Positions 34,797 to 44,157 of a stretch of DNA of 64,000 nucleotides are shown piece after piece. A program made the translations under genes and the position numbers. This stretch comes from AP-15 sp963703665 (GTDB lineage: Bacteria; Pseudomonadota; Alphaproteobacteria; ATCC43930; CGMCC-115725): assembly GCA_963703665.1 (NCBI GenBank), contig CAVPFB010000004.1, positions 682,001-746,000 of the forward strand. Reading direction: 5' to 3'. Every line of letters begins with the position of its first letter. Within the stretch, counting starts at the first letter, position 1. Below the pieces are notes generated by a model. The model saw only the letters and a list, made by a program, of their open reading frames with translations. It searched no databases and was not told the DNA's origin.

Positions 34797-35195
34797 TCAA
34801 TCCTTGGTTTCGGCCTTGGCCCGCGCCTGTTCCCTCTGCTTCGCCGCTTCGCGTGCGGCGGCCGGGTCGGGCTTGGCCACCACGCTGGTGATCGTGCCGC
34901 GCACGACGCGCACGCGAACCCCGTCGGCAATGTCGACGCTGACCTCGTCGGGGCTCTCGACCCGCACGACGGTGCCGATGATGCCGCCGCCGGTCACCAC
35001 CCGGTCGCCGCGCCGCAGCGCATCGAGCGTCGCCCGGTGCTCCTTGGCCTTACGCTGCTGCGGGCGAATCAAGAGGAAGTAAAACACCACGAAGATCAGC
35101 ACAAGCGGCAGGAACTGGAGCATCGTGCTCTGGTTGTCGAACAAGCCCGACAGGCCGGTTCCTTGGGCGTAAGCGGTGGAGATCAGCATCGGCAT
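34797..35195 (-). CDS. yajC: Preprotein translocase accessory subunit YajC
   Basis: The 132 residues show one membrane helix (QFLPLVLIFVVFYFLLIRPQQRKAKEH, about 27-52) and the conserved GDRVVTGGGIIGTV segment, diagnostic for YajC, the SecDF-associated subunit. The charged Ala/Lys/Glu tail is variable in the family. It heads the yajC-secD-secF minus-strand group. Confidence 0.95.
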   Translation of the reverse strand: MPMLISTAYAQGTGLSGLFDNQSTMLQFLPLVLIFVVFYFLLIRPQQRKAKEHRATLDALRRGDRVVTGGGIIGTVVRVESPDEVSVDIADGVRVRVVRGTITSVVAKPDPAAAREAAKQREQARAKAETKD

Positions 35196-35407
35196 CGAGC
35201 CTCGACATCATGCGCCCGTCGTCCGGAGGCGGAGCGCTCTCCCGCAGCCGCGAAATCACCGACCGCTCGGCGAAGGATAGGTACGCGATGCCTGGTTAAA
35301 GAGCAATGGCGGGATATTGCGCGCATTTCCCGCGCCGCACGCCCTGTGATAGCGTCCGCGCCCTTTTCGCCCGCTGCTGCCGCCCCCCACCGCCGATGAT
35401 CCCGCCG

Positions 35408-36266
35408 ATGACCGACCCCGATCTGCTGCCGCTGCTGCGCCGCCTCGCCGAGGCTCTCGAACGCTTGGCGCCGCCGCCGGAGCCGCCGGTCGAGCTCGGT
35501 GTCGCCGACGCCTTTGTCTGGCATGCCGGCCGCGCCTGGCTAGAACCGGTCGGCGAGGTCAATCGCGTCGAGCTCGACCTGTTGCGCGGCATCGACCGGG
35601 TGCGCGACATCCTGCTCGACAACACCCGGCGGTTCGCCGCCGGGCTGCCGGCCAACAACGTGCTCTTGTGGGGCGCGCGCGGCACCGGCAAGAGCTCGCT
35701 GATCAAGGCGGCGCACGCCGCGGTCAACGCCGAACGGCCGCACGCGTTGGCGCTCGTCGAGATCCATCGCGAGGACATTCCGAGCCTGCCGCATCTGCTG
35801 TCGCTGCTGCGGCCGTGCGCGCGGCGGTGCCTGCTGTTCTGCGACGATCTCTCCTTCGACCAGCACGACACCAGCTTCAAATCGCTGAAGGCCGTGCTCG
35901 AAGGCGGCATCGAGGGACGGCCGGCGAACGTCGTCCTCTACGCCACCTCGAACCGCCGCCATCTGATGCCGCGCGAGATGATCGACAACGAGCGCTCGAC
36001 CGCGGTCAACCCGGCCGAGGCGGTCGAGGAGCAGGTCTCGCTGTCGGACCGGTTCGGCCTGTGGCTCGGCTTTCACAATGTCGACCAGGACTACCTACCA
36101 CGCGATCGTGCGCGGCTACGCCGAACGCTACGGGTTGTCGCTGCCGGCCGACCGGCTGACCGCCGAAGCCAACGAATGGGCGATCACCCGCGGCGCGCGG
36201 TCCGGCCGGGTCGCCTGGCAATTCATCCAGGATCTCGCCGGCCGCCTTGGTAAGCCGCTCGCCTGA
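35408..36266 (+). pseudogene. DUF815 family AAA ATPase, one frameshift near the 3' end
   Basis: Starting at MTDPDLLPLL (35408; 35396 is possible), the protein has Walker A GARGTGKSSL, Walker B LLFCDDLSFD and LYATSNRRHLMPREM, the core of the DUF815 ATPase family usually found between yajC and the M23 gene. After FHNVDQDY (near 36095) the frame changes by one base and the conserved end YHAIVRGYAERYGLSL..WAITRGARSGR continues to the stop at 36266. Total about 285 residues. A sequencing indel is the simplest explanation. Function unknown. Confidence 0.8.
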
Positions 36267-36943
36267 GGAGGGCCCGACCAAATCGGGCGAACGCTCCCGA
36301 CGGTTGCCGTCGCCCCCGAGAAAGCGGCTGTAATCCGATCCCATGGCGGCTCAGCGCCGTTCCTATCGCTTTCCCGGCGGAGGATTGTGTGAAGAAATTG
36401 AACTCCGGCAGGATCGGCGGGGTGCATCCCCCGCTTTCGCGAGCGCAGGCTCTTCGGGACACCCGCTCCGCGGCTTCCTCAGGATGATGGTCTTTTCTGA
36501 ATTCCATCAATAACGTACGTCATAGTGAGAAGCCCCGGAGGCGCGTCTCGAACCACGCACCGCGTCCGTGCTTGCACAGGCTGTTTCGCCGGGAAATCCG
36601 GAATGGAGAGGCCGATCAGCGAACGCGACTGGCCCCGGGCCGAACGGATTACCAACTTGAAGGTGAGGGCCCTATCGCACGCCACCTGAATTCGTCTTGC
36701 GCGGGCTTGTCCCGCGTATCCACGCCTTGCTTCGGGCGCCCGCAGGCGCGGATGGCCGGGTCAAGCCAGGTCAAGACGGATATAATGAGCCGGTACTCTC
36801 AATTATGGCGCCAGGAAAATTTCCCCGGACCACCCTCCGCGTTCGCGGGAATGACCGCCGAGGGTTTGATGTTTCGAAAGTCTTTCCGGGTCGGGTGGAG
36901 AGAAAGTCTTTCCGGGTCGGGTGGAGAGGAAGCTGGCGATCGC
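36267..36943. other. Gene-free stretch holding degenerate dispersed repeats
   Basis: No convincing gene lies in this 677-bp gap. It contains a repeat reading CTTCGGGACACCCGCTCCGC near 36450-36470, palindromic repeat material around 36690-36860 (GCGCGGATGGCCGGGTCAAG, ending GCGGGAATGAC), and a tandem duplication reported separately. Confidence 0.6.
36876..36927. repeat. Tandem duplication, 2 x 26 bp
   Basis: A 26-bp unit beginning GAAAGTCTTTCCGGG occurs twice, back to back and without mismatch. It ends 17 bp before the stop codon of the M23 peptidase gene on the opposite strand. Confidence 0.85.
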
Positions 36944-38086
36944 TTACCCGGCGTGCGTTGCCTTGGTCGCGGCGCTCGGCAGCGGTGCCAGGTAGTCGCG
37001 CGGATCGACCGGGCGCTTGCCGCGGCGCAGCTCGAAATGCAGCTGCGGCTGAGTGACGTTGCCGGTCGAGCCGACCCGCGCGATGACCTGGCCGCGGGCG
37101 ACCTTCTGACCGGTCTTGACCAGGATCAAATCGCAATGGGCATAGGCCGAGATCCAACCGTTCGGGTGCTTGATCAGGACCAGATTGCCGTAGCCGCGCA
37201 ATTCGTTGCCGGCATAGGCGACGACGCCGGCGTCGGTCGCCTGCACCGGCGCGCCGCGCGCCGCGGCGATGTTGATCCCGTCATTGTGGGTGCCGTCCGG
37301 CCCGGCGCCGTAATTCTCGAGGATATGGCCCCGCACCGGCCATAGGAAGGCACCGCCGCGATGGGCACCGGGCGGCTGGGCGGGCGGCGGCTCGGCTGTA
37401 GCCACGGCACCGGGAGCAGTCGGCGGATGCGCCGCAGAGGGCGGCTCCGCCGAGGCAGCACGGGACGCCTCCAAACCCGCTGGCGCAACGGGTGAGCTTG
37501 GCGGCGTCAGGGTTGAGTCGGGCGGCGTGCGGTCGGGCGGCGTGCGGTCGGGCGTGAGAGCACGGTCAGCCTGCTGATCGGGCATCCGACTGGCAACTTC
37601 CGGCCGTGGCTCAACGGGCGCGGGCCGCACCAGGGGGATCGGCCGGTCCCGATCGGGCGTCGGCGACGCCGTGCGGCTCGGAAGTTCCGGCTGCTGCGGT
37701 GGCGGCAACGACGTCATCGCCACCGGCGCCTCGGGAACCGCTGCCAGCGGCGGTCCGGGGGCCATCGCCACCGGCGGCCCAGCGAACCCGGCGCTCCCAC
37801 CGGGAATGATCAAGGTGGCTCCCGCCAGGATCCGGTAGGGCGGCGACAGACGGTTCGCCGCGGCGATCATTTGCATCGGCACATGATAGTGGTGGGCGAT
37901 CCCCGACAGGGTCTGGCCGGGCTCGATGACGATTTGCGCCGGGATCTGCGCCGGCGGCGATTCGCCGCCGTTGACGACCGGCGCCGGCCCGCCGAACCGC
38001 GGTCCGCATCCGGCCAGCAGCAATATCAGCAGGATGATAGGGTGCGCGAGCCCCGCACCGCGCCGCGCGACACTGCCTTTCGCCAT
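36944..38086 (-). CDS. LysM/M23-domain murein-associated lipoprotein (NlpD/EnvC-like)
   Basis: The start is the ATG at 38086 after GGGGGAGA. It has a lipobox LLAGCG, a LysM module (IEPGQTLSGIAHHYHVPMQMIAAANRL, about 70-112), a long Pro-rich linker, and a C-terminal M23/LytM domain with HNDGINIAA, SAYAHCDLIL and LHFELRRGKRPVDP. The Zn-ligand motif HxxxD reads H-N-D-G-I-N here, so the first ligand set is incomplete and it may activate amidases rather than cut peptidoglycan itself, as NlpD and EnvC do. It follows pcm, the usual neighbour. Confidence 0.88.
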   Translation of the reverse strand: MAKGSVARRGAGLAHPIILLILLLAGCGPRFGGPAPVVNGGESPPAQIPAQIVIEPGQTLSGIAHHYHVPMQMIAAANRLSPPYRILAGATLIIPGGSAGFAGPPVAMAPGPPLAAVPEAPVAMTSLPPPQQPELPSRTASPTPDRDRPIPLVRPAPVEPRPEVASRMPDQQADRALTPDRTPPDRTPPDSTLTPPSSPVAPAGLEASRAASAEPPSAAHPPTAPGAVATAEPPPAQPPGAHRGGAFLWPVRGHILENYGAGPDGTHNDGINIAAARGAPVQATDAGVVAYAGNELRGYGNLVLIKHPNGWISAYAHCDLILVKTGQKVARGQVIARVGSTGNVTQPQLHFELRRGKRPVDPRDYLAPLPSAATKATHAG

Positions 38087-38180
38087 TCTCCCCCCTCGCC
38101 CGCCTCCCGGCGCGCAGGCCACGCCCCCATGCCCGGCCCGCAAGCGATGCTCGTCCTTGGTACTCGATGGTCGGGACATG

Positions 38181-38858
38181 TCAACCCTGTGGTGCCGCAC
38201 GCTGCCGCGGCAGCCCGCTGACCAACGGCACGAACCGCACCAGCCCCAGATCTTCGCTGACAAAGCGGTCTTCGGTGCGGCGGACGCGCACCAGCTGCTG
38301 ATCGCGGCGATCGGCACCGACCGGCGCCACCAAGATCCCATCCGGCGCCAGCCCGTCGACCAGCGCCGCCGGAATCTCGGGCGCCGCGGCGGTGACGATG
38401 ACCCGGTCATAGGGCGATTGCTCGGGCCAGCCCTTGGCGCCGTCGCCGAATCGATAGACGATATTGCGCAGGCCCAGCGCCTCGAGCCGGCGCTCGGCCG
38501 CGCGCAGCAAGCCGCGATGGCGTTCGACCGAAAACACCCGGCGCGCGAGCCGCGCCAGGATCGCGGCCTGATAGCCCGAGCCGGTGCCGAGCTCGATGAC
38601 GTTGTGCCGGTCGCCGACCAGCAGCGCTTCGGTCATCAGCGCCACCACATAGGGCTGGCTGATCGTCTGCCCGTCATCGATCGGCAGCGCCACGTTTTCA
38701 TAGGCCTGATCGGCGAACGCTGCCGGCACGAAGGCTTCGCGCGGCGTCTTTTCGATGGCCCCCAGAACCCGCGCATCGCCGATCCCGGCGCGGCGCAATT
38801 CCATCAGCAGCCGCAGCTTGCGCTGGACGAGACCCGGATCGGGGCCGGGCTCAGCCAT
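38181..38858 (-). CDS. pcm: Protein-L-isoaspartate O-methyltransferase
   Basis: The start is the ATG at 38858 (MAEPGPDPGLVQRKLRLLMEL). The 225 residues contain TPREAFVP, the isoaspartate-site DGQTISQPYVVALMTEAL, the AdoMet motif VIELGTGSGYQAAILARLA and YDRVIVTAAAPEIP. It repairs isoaspartyl residues in aged proteins. It lies 8 bp downstream of serS, where many alphaproteobacteria carry surE in between; surE is absent here. Confidence 0.95.
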   Translation of the reverse strand: MAEPGPDPGLVQRKLRLLMELRRAGIGDARVLGAIEKTPREAFVPAAFADQAYENVALPIDDGQTISQPYVVALMTEALLVGDRHNVIELGTGSGYQAAILARLARRVFSVERHRGLLRAAERRLEALGLRNIVYRFGDGAKGWPEQSPYDRVIVTAAAPEIPAALVDGLAPDGILVAPVGADRRDQQLVRVRRTEDRFVSEDLGLVRFVPLVSGLPRQRAAPQG

Positions 38859-38866
38859 TTGGAGGC

Positions 38867-40144
38867 TCAGCCATGTCGTTCGATGCGGGTCTGCCCTCCG
38901 AGATAGGGCTGCAATGCCGGTGGAATCGACACGCTCCCGTCCGCCTGCTGGAAGTTTTCGAGGATCGCGATCAAGGTGCGGCCGACCGCCAGCCCCGAGC
39001 CGTTCAGGGTATGCACCGGCCGGGTCCCCCGGCCCTCGGCCAGGCGGTAGCGCGCCTTCATCCGCTGCGCCTGGAATGCGCCGCAGTTGGAGCAGCTCGA
39101 AATCTCGCGATAGGCGCCGTGCCCCGGCAGCCACACCTCGATGTCGTAGGTCTTCTGCGCGGCAAACCCCATGTCCCCCGACGACAGCAGCATGACCCGA
39201 TAAGCGAGGCCGAGCCGCTTCAGCACCGCTTCGGCGCAGGCGGTCATGCGCTCGTGCTCGGCCGCCGATTGCTCGGGCGTCGTCACCGAAACCAGCTCGA
39301 CCTTGTAGAACTGGTGCTGCCGGATCATGCCGCGGGTGTCCTTGCCGGCCGCCCCGGCCTCCGAGCGAAAGCTCGGCGTCCAGGCGGTAAAGCGCAGCGG
39401 CAGCTCACCTTCGTCGAGGATTTCGTCGGCGACGAGGTTGGTCAGCGGCACCTCGGCGGTCGGGATCAGCCACAGGCCGCTGGTGGTGCGGAACATGTCT
39501 TCCGCGGCTTTCGGCAATTGGCCGGTGCCGAACACCGCGTCGTCGCGCACCAGCAATGGCGGCGACACCTCGGCGTAGCCGAATTCGCCGGTGTGCAGGT
39601 CGAGCATGAATTGGGCGAGCGCCCGCTCCAGTCGTGCGAGGTCGCGCCGCAACACGACAAAGCGCGATCCGGAGAGCTTGCCGGCACGCCGGAAATCCAT
39701 CAGCCCGAGGCGCTCGCCGATCGCCTCGTGCGAGGCCGGCGCGAAATTAAAACGCGGCGGCTCGCCCTCGCGGCGCAGCAGCAGGTTCGCGCTCTCGTCG
39801 GCGCCGTCCGGCACGTCGTCGGCCGGCAAATTGGGCAGTGCTGCGAGGGTCTCGTCGATCTGCGTCCGCAGCCGCGCCGCCTCGGCCGCGGCAGCAGCCT
39901 CGGCATCCTTGTCTTCGGCGACCCGGCGCAGCAATGGCTCGATGTCCTCGCCGCGGCCTTTGGCGGCGCCGATGTCGCGGGCGATGCGGTTGCGCCGGGC
40001 CTGCGCCTCCTGGACGCGGGTCTCGGCGGCGCGCCAAGTGCGGTCGAGCGCCAGCACCTCCTCGGCGCTCGGCGGCAGACCGCGCCGGACGAGGCCACGG
40101 TCGAATTCCGCGGCACGCTCCCGGACCCATCTGATGTCGTGCAT
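38867..40144 (-). CDS. serS: Seryl-tRNA synthetase
   Basis: The start is the ATG at 40144 (MHDIRWVRERAAEFDRGLVRRG); the upstream in-frame extension is not conserved. The 425 residues comprise the N-terminal coiled-coil arm (about 30-105), motif 2 (FRSEAGAAGKDTRGMIRQHQF) and motif 3 (LNGSGLAVGRTLIAILENFQ) of class II synthetases. The enzyme charges tRNA-Ser and would also supply Ser-tRNA-Sec for the selC tRNA at 53.7 kb. Confidence 0.97.
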   Translation of the reverse strand: MHDIRWVRERAAEFDRGLVRRGLPPSAEEVLALDRTWRAAETRVQEAQARRNRIARDIGAAKGRGEDIEPLLRRVAEDKDAEAAAAAEAARLRTQIDETLAALPNLPADDVPDGADESANLLLRREGEPPRFNFAPASHEAIGERLGLMDFRRAGKLSGSRFVVLRRDLARLERALAQFMLDLHTGEFGYAEVSPPLLVRDDAVFGTGQLPKAAEDMFRTTSGLWLIPTAEVPLTNLVADEILDEGELPLRFTAWTPSFRSEAGAAGKDTRGMIRQHQFYKVELVSVTTPEQSAAEHERMTACAEAVLKRLGLAYRVMLLSSGDMGFAAQKTYDIEVWLPGHGAYREISSCSNCGAFQAQRMKARYRLAEGRGTRPVHTLNGSGLAVGRTLIAILENFQQADGSVSIPPALQPYLGGQTRIERHG

Positions 40145-40352
40145 CGGTCGAACTAAAACACAAATGGAACACGGTCCGTTATAGGAGGCGGGCGGCGGCG
40201 CGTCCATTCGGCTCGCGGGCACCAGACCGCGATTCGACGGAATTCGGGCGGCTGTGAGATCGGCGTCGAGCCCAGGCCCTGGTTTACCTCGGGGCCAATT
40301 TGCCATACCAAATCTGCCGATGCCGAATTGGCGCACGGCACGGGAGGAAGCG

Positions 40353-41989
40353 ATGCTCGGGATTGATGTCGGAGCGGCCGCTGCTGATCTCGGCGATCAT
40401 CACGCCATGCCGCGACCTATCACGGCGATACCGAGATCGTTTCGCGAACCGTCGAGGGCGGGATCCACCGCTACACCTATGCCGAGGCCGAGCGGCGCGC
40501 GAAACAGTCTCGCTCGGGCGCTGTTGCGCCTCGGGATCAGAGCCCGGCGATCGGGTCGGCACGCTCGCCTGGAACACGTTCCGCCATTTCGAACTCTATT
40601 ACGGCATCTCCGGCATCGGCGCGGTCTGTCACACGATCAACCCGAGGCTGTTCGACGACCAGATCGTCTATATCGTCAACCACGCCGCTGACCGGCTGCT
40701 GTTTGTCGACGCGACCTTCCTGCCGCTGGTCGAGCGCCTCGCTTCGCAGCTTCCGGCCGATTGCCGTTTCGTGCTGCTGACCGACGAGGATGCCGCTGCC
40801 CGCGACGCAATTGCCGGTCGCTTGCCCTGCTATGAGCGGCTGATCGCGGCCGAGGACGAGGATTTCGAGTGGCCCGAATTCGACGAGCGGACCGCCGCCG
40901 TCGCTCTGCTACACCTCGGGGACCACCGGCAACCCCAAGGGTGCCCTCTACAGCCACCGCTCGACGGTGCTGCATGCGTTCGGGATCTCGCTTCCCGATG
41001 CGATATCGATCTCGGCCCACGACGTGGTTTGTCCGGTGGTGCCGATGTTTCACGCCTGCGCCTGGGGCATTCCTTACGCCGCGCCGATGAACGGGGCCAA
41101 GCTCGTTTTGCCGGGACCGCGTCTCGACGGGGCTAGTCTCTACGAGCTGTTCGAAGCCGAGGGCGTGACCTACAGCCTCGGCGTGCCGACCGTGTGGCTC
41201 GGCTTCGAGGCGTATCTTTCGGCCGCCGGCGTGCGCTGCTCGACTTTGCAGCGGGTCCTGTCGGGCGGTGCGGCGGTGCCGCCGTCGATGATCGAGGCAT
41301 TTGCGCGTCACGGCATCGACATGCGCCAGGGCTGGGGAATGACCGAGATGAGCCCGCTCGGGACGACGGCGGCGCTGAAGGCCAAGCATCAGCGGACTCG
41401 ACTCGCCAAAGCCCGAGTTGCGGTCCATGACGAAGCAGGGCCGGCCGGTTTTCGGCGTCGAGTTGAAGATCGTCGACGATACGGCGCAGGCGCAGCCGCA
41501 CGACGGCAAGTCGCTCGGCGAGTTGCTGGTGCGCGGTCCGTGGATCGTCAGCGGCTATTTCGAGGATGCCGAGGCGAGCGCCGCGGCGGTCGAGCAGGAC
41601 GGGTGGTTTCACACCGGCGACGTCGCGACGATCGATCCCGACGGCTACATGCAGATCGTCGACCGGCGCAAAGGACGTGATCAAATCCGGCGGCGAGTGG
41701 ATCAGCTCGATCGATCTCGAAAATGCCGCTGTCGCCCATGCCGACGTGGCCGAAGCCGCGGTGATCGCCGTGCCCCGATCCGCGCTGGGGCGAGCGGCCG
41801 TTGCTGATCGTCACGCCCCGGTCCGGCTGCAAGCCCGACCGCGACGCGCTGATCGCCCTTCTCGCCGGACAATTCCCCAAATGGATGCTCCCCGACGACG
41901 TCGTCATCATCGACGAGATGCCGCACACCGCGACCGGCAAGATCATGAAGACCCGCCTGCGCGAAATGTTCTGCCCGCGCGATGGATAG
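40353..41989 (+). pseudogene. AMP-forming acyl-CoA synthetase (DmdB/long-chain type), multiple frameshifts
   Basis: An ATG at 40353 behind GGGAGGAAG opens MLG, then a shift gives LMSERPLLISAIIT. Reading across frames yields a complete family member: ATYHGDTEIVSRTVEGGIHRY, PGDRVGTLAWNTFRHFELYY, CYTSGTTGNPKGALYSHR (P-loop), GWGMTEMSPLG, GWFHTGDVATIDPDGYMQIVDRRKD, KSGGEWISSIDLENA and PHTATGKIMKTRLRE (Lys). I count at least six single-base shifts (near 40360, 40405, 40500, 40545, 40900, 41400, 41670 and 41790). The protein sequence stays highly conserved between them. It would ligate CoA to a fatty or thio-acid. Either a very recent pseudogene or an error-rich stretch. Confidence 0.8.
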
Positions 41990-42313
41990 GATTTTGACGG
42001 GCAGGGTGGCTGAACCCCGGCGAAAGCCTGGGCTAATCCACCGCTTCGGGCCGCGCTGGCGGGTTTCGCTGCGCCCCACCCCGCGGCCACGAAACTTCTG
42101 GCCATATCTTCCGCAACAGCCAACCCATTGACGCCATTGGTTTGAGGGGATTCCCCGAAAGTCTTGAATTAATGACAGAGCCGTGGGAAGTGACTAGCTG
42201 ACTAGCCAAACAAAGGTGCGCTGTGGCAGCGGCGGCGCGGGATAGCGGCCTATCTTGTTATTCCAATAAGCCATGATCGCGGGTCGATGACGCCGGGCGG
42301 CGTTGTTCAACCT
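41990..42313. other. Gene-free stretch with degenerate repeat material
   Basis: The 324 bp hold a segment near 42025-42085 (GGCTAATCCACCGCTTCGG...GGCGGGTTTCGCTGCGCCCC) related to the GTGGGTT..GCGAAGC..AACCCAC dispersed repeat seen at 43852. No gene or RNA is recognised. Confidence 0.5.
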
Positions 42314-42337
42314 GCGCACTGGTTCACGGATTACGAC
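42314..42337. repeat. Left copy of a 24-bp direct repeat flanking the HNH gene
   Basis: The 24 bases starting GCGCACTGGTTCACGG are identical to 43180-43203 in the same orientation, and similarity continues imperfectly for another 13 bp. The copies bracket the HNH gene, whose stop codon lies in this left copy. Confidence 0.85.
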
Positions 42338-43095
42338 AGGGACGGCTTTCCCCTAATTAGGCAAGCCGTTTGCGCGCCTCCCGGATCAATGCTTGGTAAG
42401 CCCCGCACGTCTCGGCCTGAAGTCTTTCCAGAATTCTTCACCGTCCCCAAGTAGATTTGGGGAAGCCGTTCTCGTTCATGCGGCATGACCGAATAGAAGT
42501 CGGGTGTGTCGGGTATCCGAAACATCGTAATCTGTAGCATCGAGAGAAGATACGCAGCACTTTCGATAAAGTTATGACGTAGCTTCTCTAGGTCCATATC
42601 TATAAATTCATGTTGTGGTTCACGTCGTTGTATGACGATGGTCACAAGTCCTTCGACCTTTGACCACGAAAACCGTTCTGCTGCAAACGCATGGAATTGC
42701 AAGAACTGAACGGGCGCTTCTTTCATGAGGTTGAGAATATCTTGTAGCGTCCTCTGGTCGGCTCGGATGCATTCGATTGGGTCGGCGTAACGGTCTGAAG
42801 ATGACCGTCGGTTTCGATAAGCCCATAGAGCCGCTGTCGGGCAGCTTTCACCTCCGGCATTGTTAGTTCTTGTGCTGGCTCGTCTGGAATCATAAAGACT
42901 GTGATGTTTCAAGCACATGAATGCCAAATTGTCTTCTGTGGAGTTTGACCGGTCCTGATCCAGATGAGCGATCTGGCCGAGCTTCTCTCTCGTGTCGCTG
43001 TGAAGGTGAAAGCATAGCGTGCAACGACGGCGGCTTCGATCGAGCACCGCCAATTCAATTTCTGTCGGTGTACGTTTCCGGGGAGAGCGTGGCAT
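42331..43095 (-). CDS. HNH-type endonuclease-like protein, possible compensating frameshifts
   Basis: The N-terminal 70 residues form an HNH-like zinc module: RRRCTLCFHLH (C-x2-C), LGQIAHLDQDRSNSTEDNLAF and CLKHHSLYDS. The downstream part (about 130-254) is unfamiliar and helical. Between about 42770 and 42880 a different frame reads PDEPAQELTMPEVKAARQRLYGLIETDGHLQ, which fits HNH relatives better than the annotated frame, so a pair of compensating indels is likely. GC content is far below the host's. With the flanking direct repeats this points to acquired DNA. Confidence 0.65.
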   Translation of the reverse strand: MPRSPRKRTPTEIELAVLDRSRRRCTLCFHLHSDTREKLGQIAHLDQDRSNSTEDNLAFMCLKHHSLYDSRRASTRTNNAGGESCPTAALWAYRNRRSSSDRYADPIECIRADQRTLQDILNLMKEAPVQFLQFHAFAAERFSWSKVEGLVTIVIQRREPQHEFIDMDLEKLRHNFIESAAYLLSMLQITMFRIPDTPDFYSVMPHERERLPQIYLGTVKNSGKTSGRDVRGLPSIDPGGAQTACLIRGKPSLS

Positions 43096-43179
43096 CTACC
43101 TACCTTAGATATGTAGCGAATGGGCGGCTGCCAGTTGGCCAGAGGGCGGCGATTGTGCTAGGCCGGGATGATGACAACG

Positions 43180-43203
43180 GCGCACTGGTTCACGGATTAC
43201 GAC
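43180..43203. repeat. Right copy of the 24-bp direct repeat
   Basis: Identical over 24 bp to 42314-42337; the start-to-start distance is 866 bp. A short frame reading HWFTDYDGGGFP crosses it but is not convincing as a gene. Confidence 0.85.
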
Positions 43204-43416
43204 GGCGGCGGCTTTCCGGTTGAGAGAGCGTCGCTGGCGGCTGTGATCTGTCGGTTGTCTTGTCTTCGCGGCGAAATGGCAAGGCTGGTGCGACTCGGGG
43301 GCCGGGACGTTGCCAGGGCGGCGCGCGGGGCTATCACACGGCTTGTCAGGATGCCGAATCCGTCGCCCGGCGGTTTCTAGATGTTGTGGCTTGGGCGGCT
43401 TAGGCGGGCTGCGGGC

Positions 43417-43444
43417 ATTTTACATAACATCCGTTATGCGCTAA
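43417..43444. other. dif-like XerC/XerD recombination site
   Basis: Read on the minus strand, the 28 bp are TTAGCGCATAA, CGGATG, TTATGTAAAAT. The arms match the E. coli dif arms GGTGCGCATAA (8 of 11, including the inner 8) and TTATGTTAAAT (10 of 11), with the standard 6-bp centre length, though the centre itself differs from TGTATA. It lies 5 bp before the YkgJ gene start and in an accessory patch. It could be a chromosome dif site or an attachment site of an element that uses host Xer recombinases. Confidence 0.55.
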
Positions 43445-43448
43445 ACAC

Positions 43449-43847
43449 TTGCATGATCGAGATCCAAAATTCGTGAGCCAGACAACGCGCACAGTGAGCT
43501 GCTCAGCTCAGGACTTCCTCGCGGCTTGGTGGCGGGGGGACGCTGGGCCGGTTCCGTGCGGCGGGTGCACGGCGTGCTGCTATTACGCGGGGATCCCCGT
43601 GGACGCGAAGCGCGACAGGCGGCGTTTGCCCCACCTGCTCACTGAGCGCGGCGCTGATGGAGAATTGGTGCTCCGACGGCGCGCCGACGGGGCCTGCATT
43701 CACCTGGGGGAACGGGGTTGCACGGTGTACGATCAGCGGCCTGCGGTTTGCCGCAGCTTCGATTGCCGCGCCTTCGCTGCGATGGGCATTGTCGAACGCT
43801 GTGGCCCCGACCACGAGACCCCAAATTGGGAGTTCGTCGGGAAATAG
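43449..43847 (+). CDS. YkgJ-family cysteine-cluster protein
   Basis: The 132-residue protein carries CGGCTACCYYAGIPVD and the second Cys set GERGCTVYDQRPAVCRSFDC, eight Cys in all in the pattern of the YkgJ/zinc- or Fe-S-binding family. The start at 43449 is tentative: it immediately follows the dif-like site, and a GTG at 43473 (SQTTRTVSC) is an alternative. Function unknown; metal-cluster binding is likely. Confidence 0.8.
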   Translation: MHDRDPKFVSQTTRTVSCSAQDFLAAWWRGDAGPVPCGGCTACCYYAGIPVDAKRDRRRLPHLLTERGADGELVLRRRADGACIHLGERGCTVYDQRPAVCRSFDCRAFAAMGIVERCGPDHETPNWEFVGK

Positions 43848-43851
43848 ATTA

Positions 43852-43885
43852 GCGCGTAGGGTGGGTTTAGCGAAGCGTAACCCAC
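43852..43885. repeat. GTGGGTT-type dispersed palindromic repeat
   Basis: The segment GCGCGTAGGGTGGGTT, then AGCGAAGCGTAACCCAC, is an intergenic repeat widespread in proteobacteria, with GTGGGTT and AACCCAC as arms. Confidence 0.7.
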
Positions 43886-43920
43886 TGTCCGGGTGGGCGC
43901 GTATTGCTGTGCTCTACTCT

Positions 43921-44157
43921 CTACGAAGCGGATGAGTGCGCAATCAGACGAAGGCCAGGGTCTGGCTCATTGTAGTGGACCAGTCCATAGGAACGAAACT
44001 CGATCAAAACGCCGCCGTTGAGATAACCCCACTCCGCTCGCGGATAGGCATCGCTATATTCCCCGGTATCAATCGAGCAAACGACGACGCCGCGCTGATC
44101 TGTTCCCAGGGCCACGACATCACCTAATTTCACTTCCTGTCCGTCAGGGTATTTCAT
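43921..44157 (-). CDS. Small protein downstream of a polymorphic-toxin tail, possible immunity protein
   Basis: The start is the ATG at 44157 (MKYPDGQEVKLGDVVALG), which overlaps the stop of the upstream ORF in an ATGA. The 78 residues look like a compact beta-barrel (SH3-like) protein (RGVVVCSIDTGEYSDAYP, WGYLNGGVLIEF). The overlap with the toxin-tail ORF and the small acidic character suggest an immunity protein, but this is inference. Confidence 0.6.
   Translation of the reverse strand: MKYPDGQEVKLGDVVALGTDQRGVVVCSIDTGEYSDAYPRAEWGYLNGGVLIEFRSYGLVHYNEPDPGLRLIAHSSAS

Noticed and set aside
40353..41989. Programmed frameshifting in the acyl-CoA ligase
   Set aside because: Six or more shifts at unrelated sequences cannot be programmed; decay or sequence error is far more likely.
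43417..43444. Integron attC site
   Set aside because: The short dyad lacks the core GTTRRRY/RYYYAAC pair and the expected length. The 11-6-11 Xer layout fits better.
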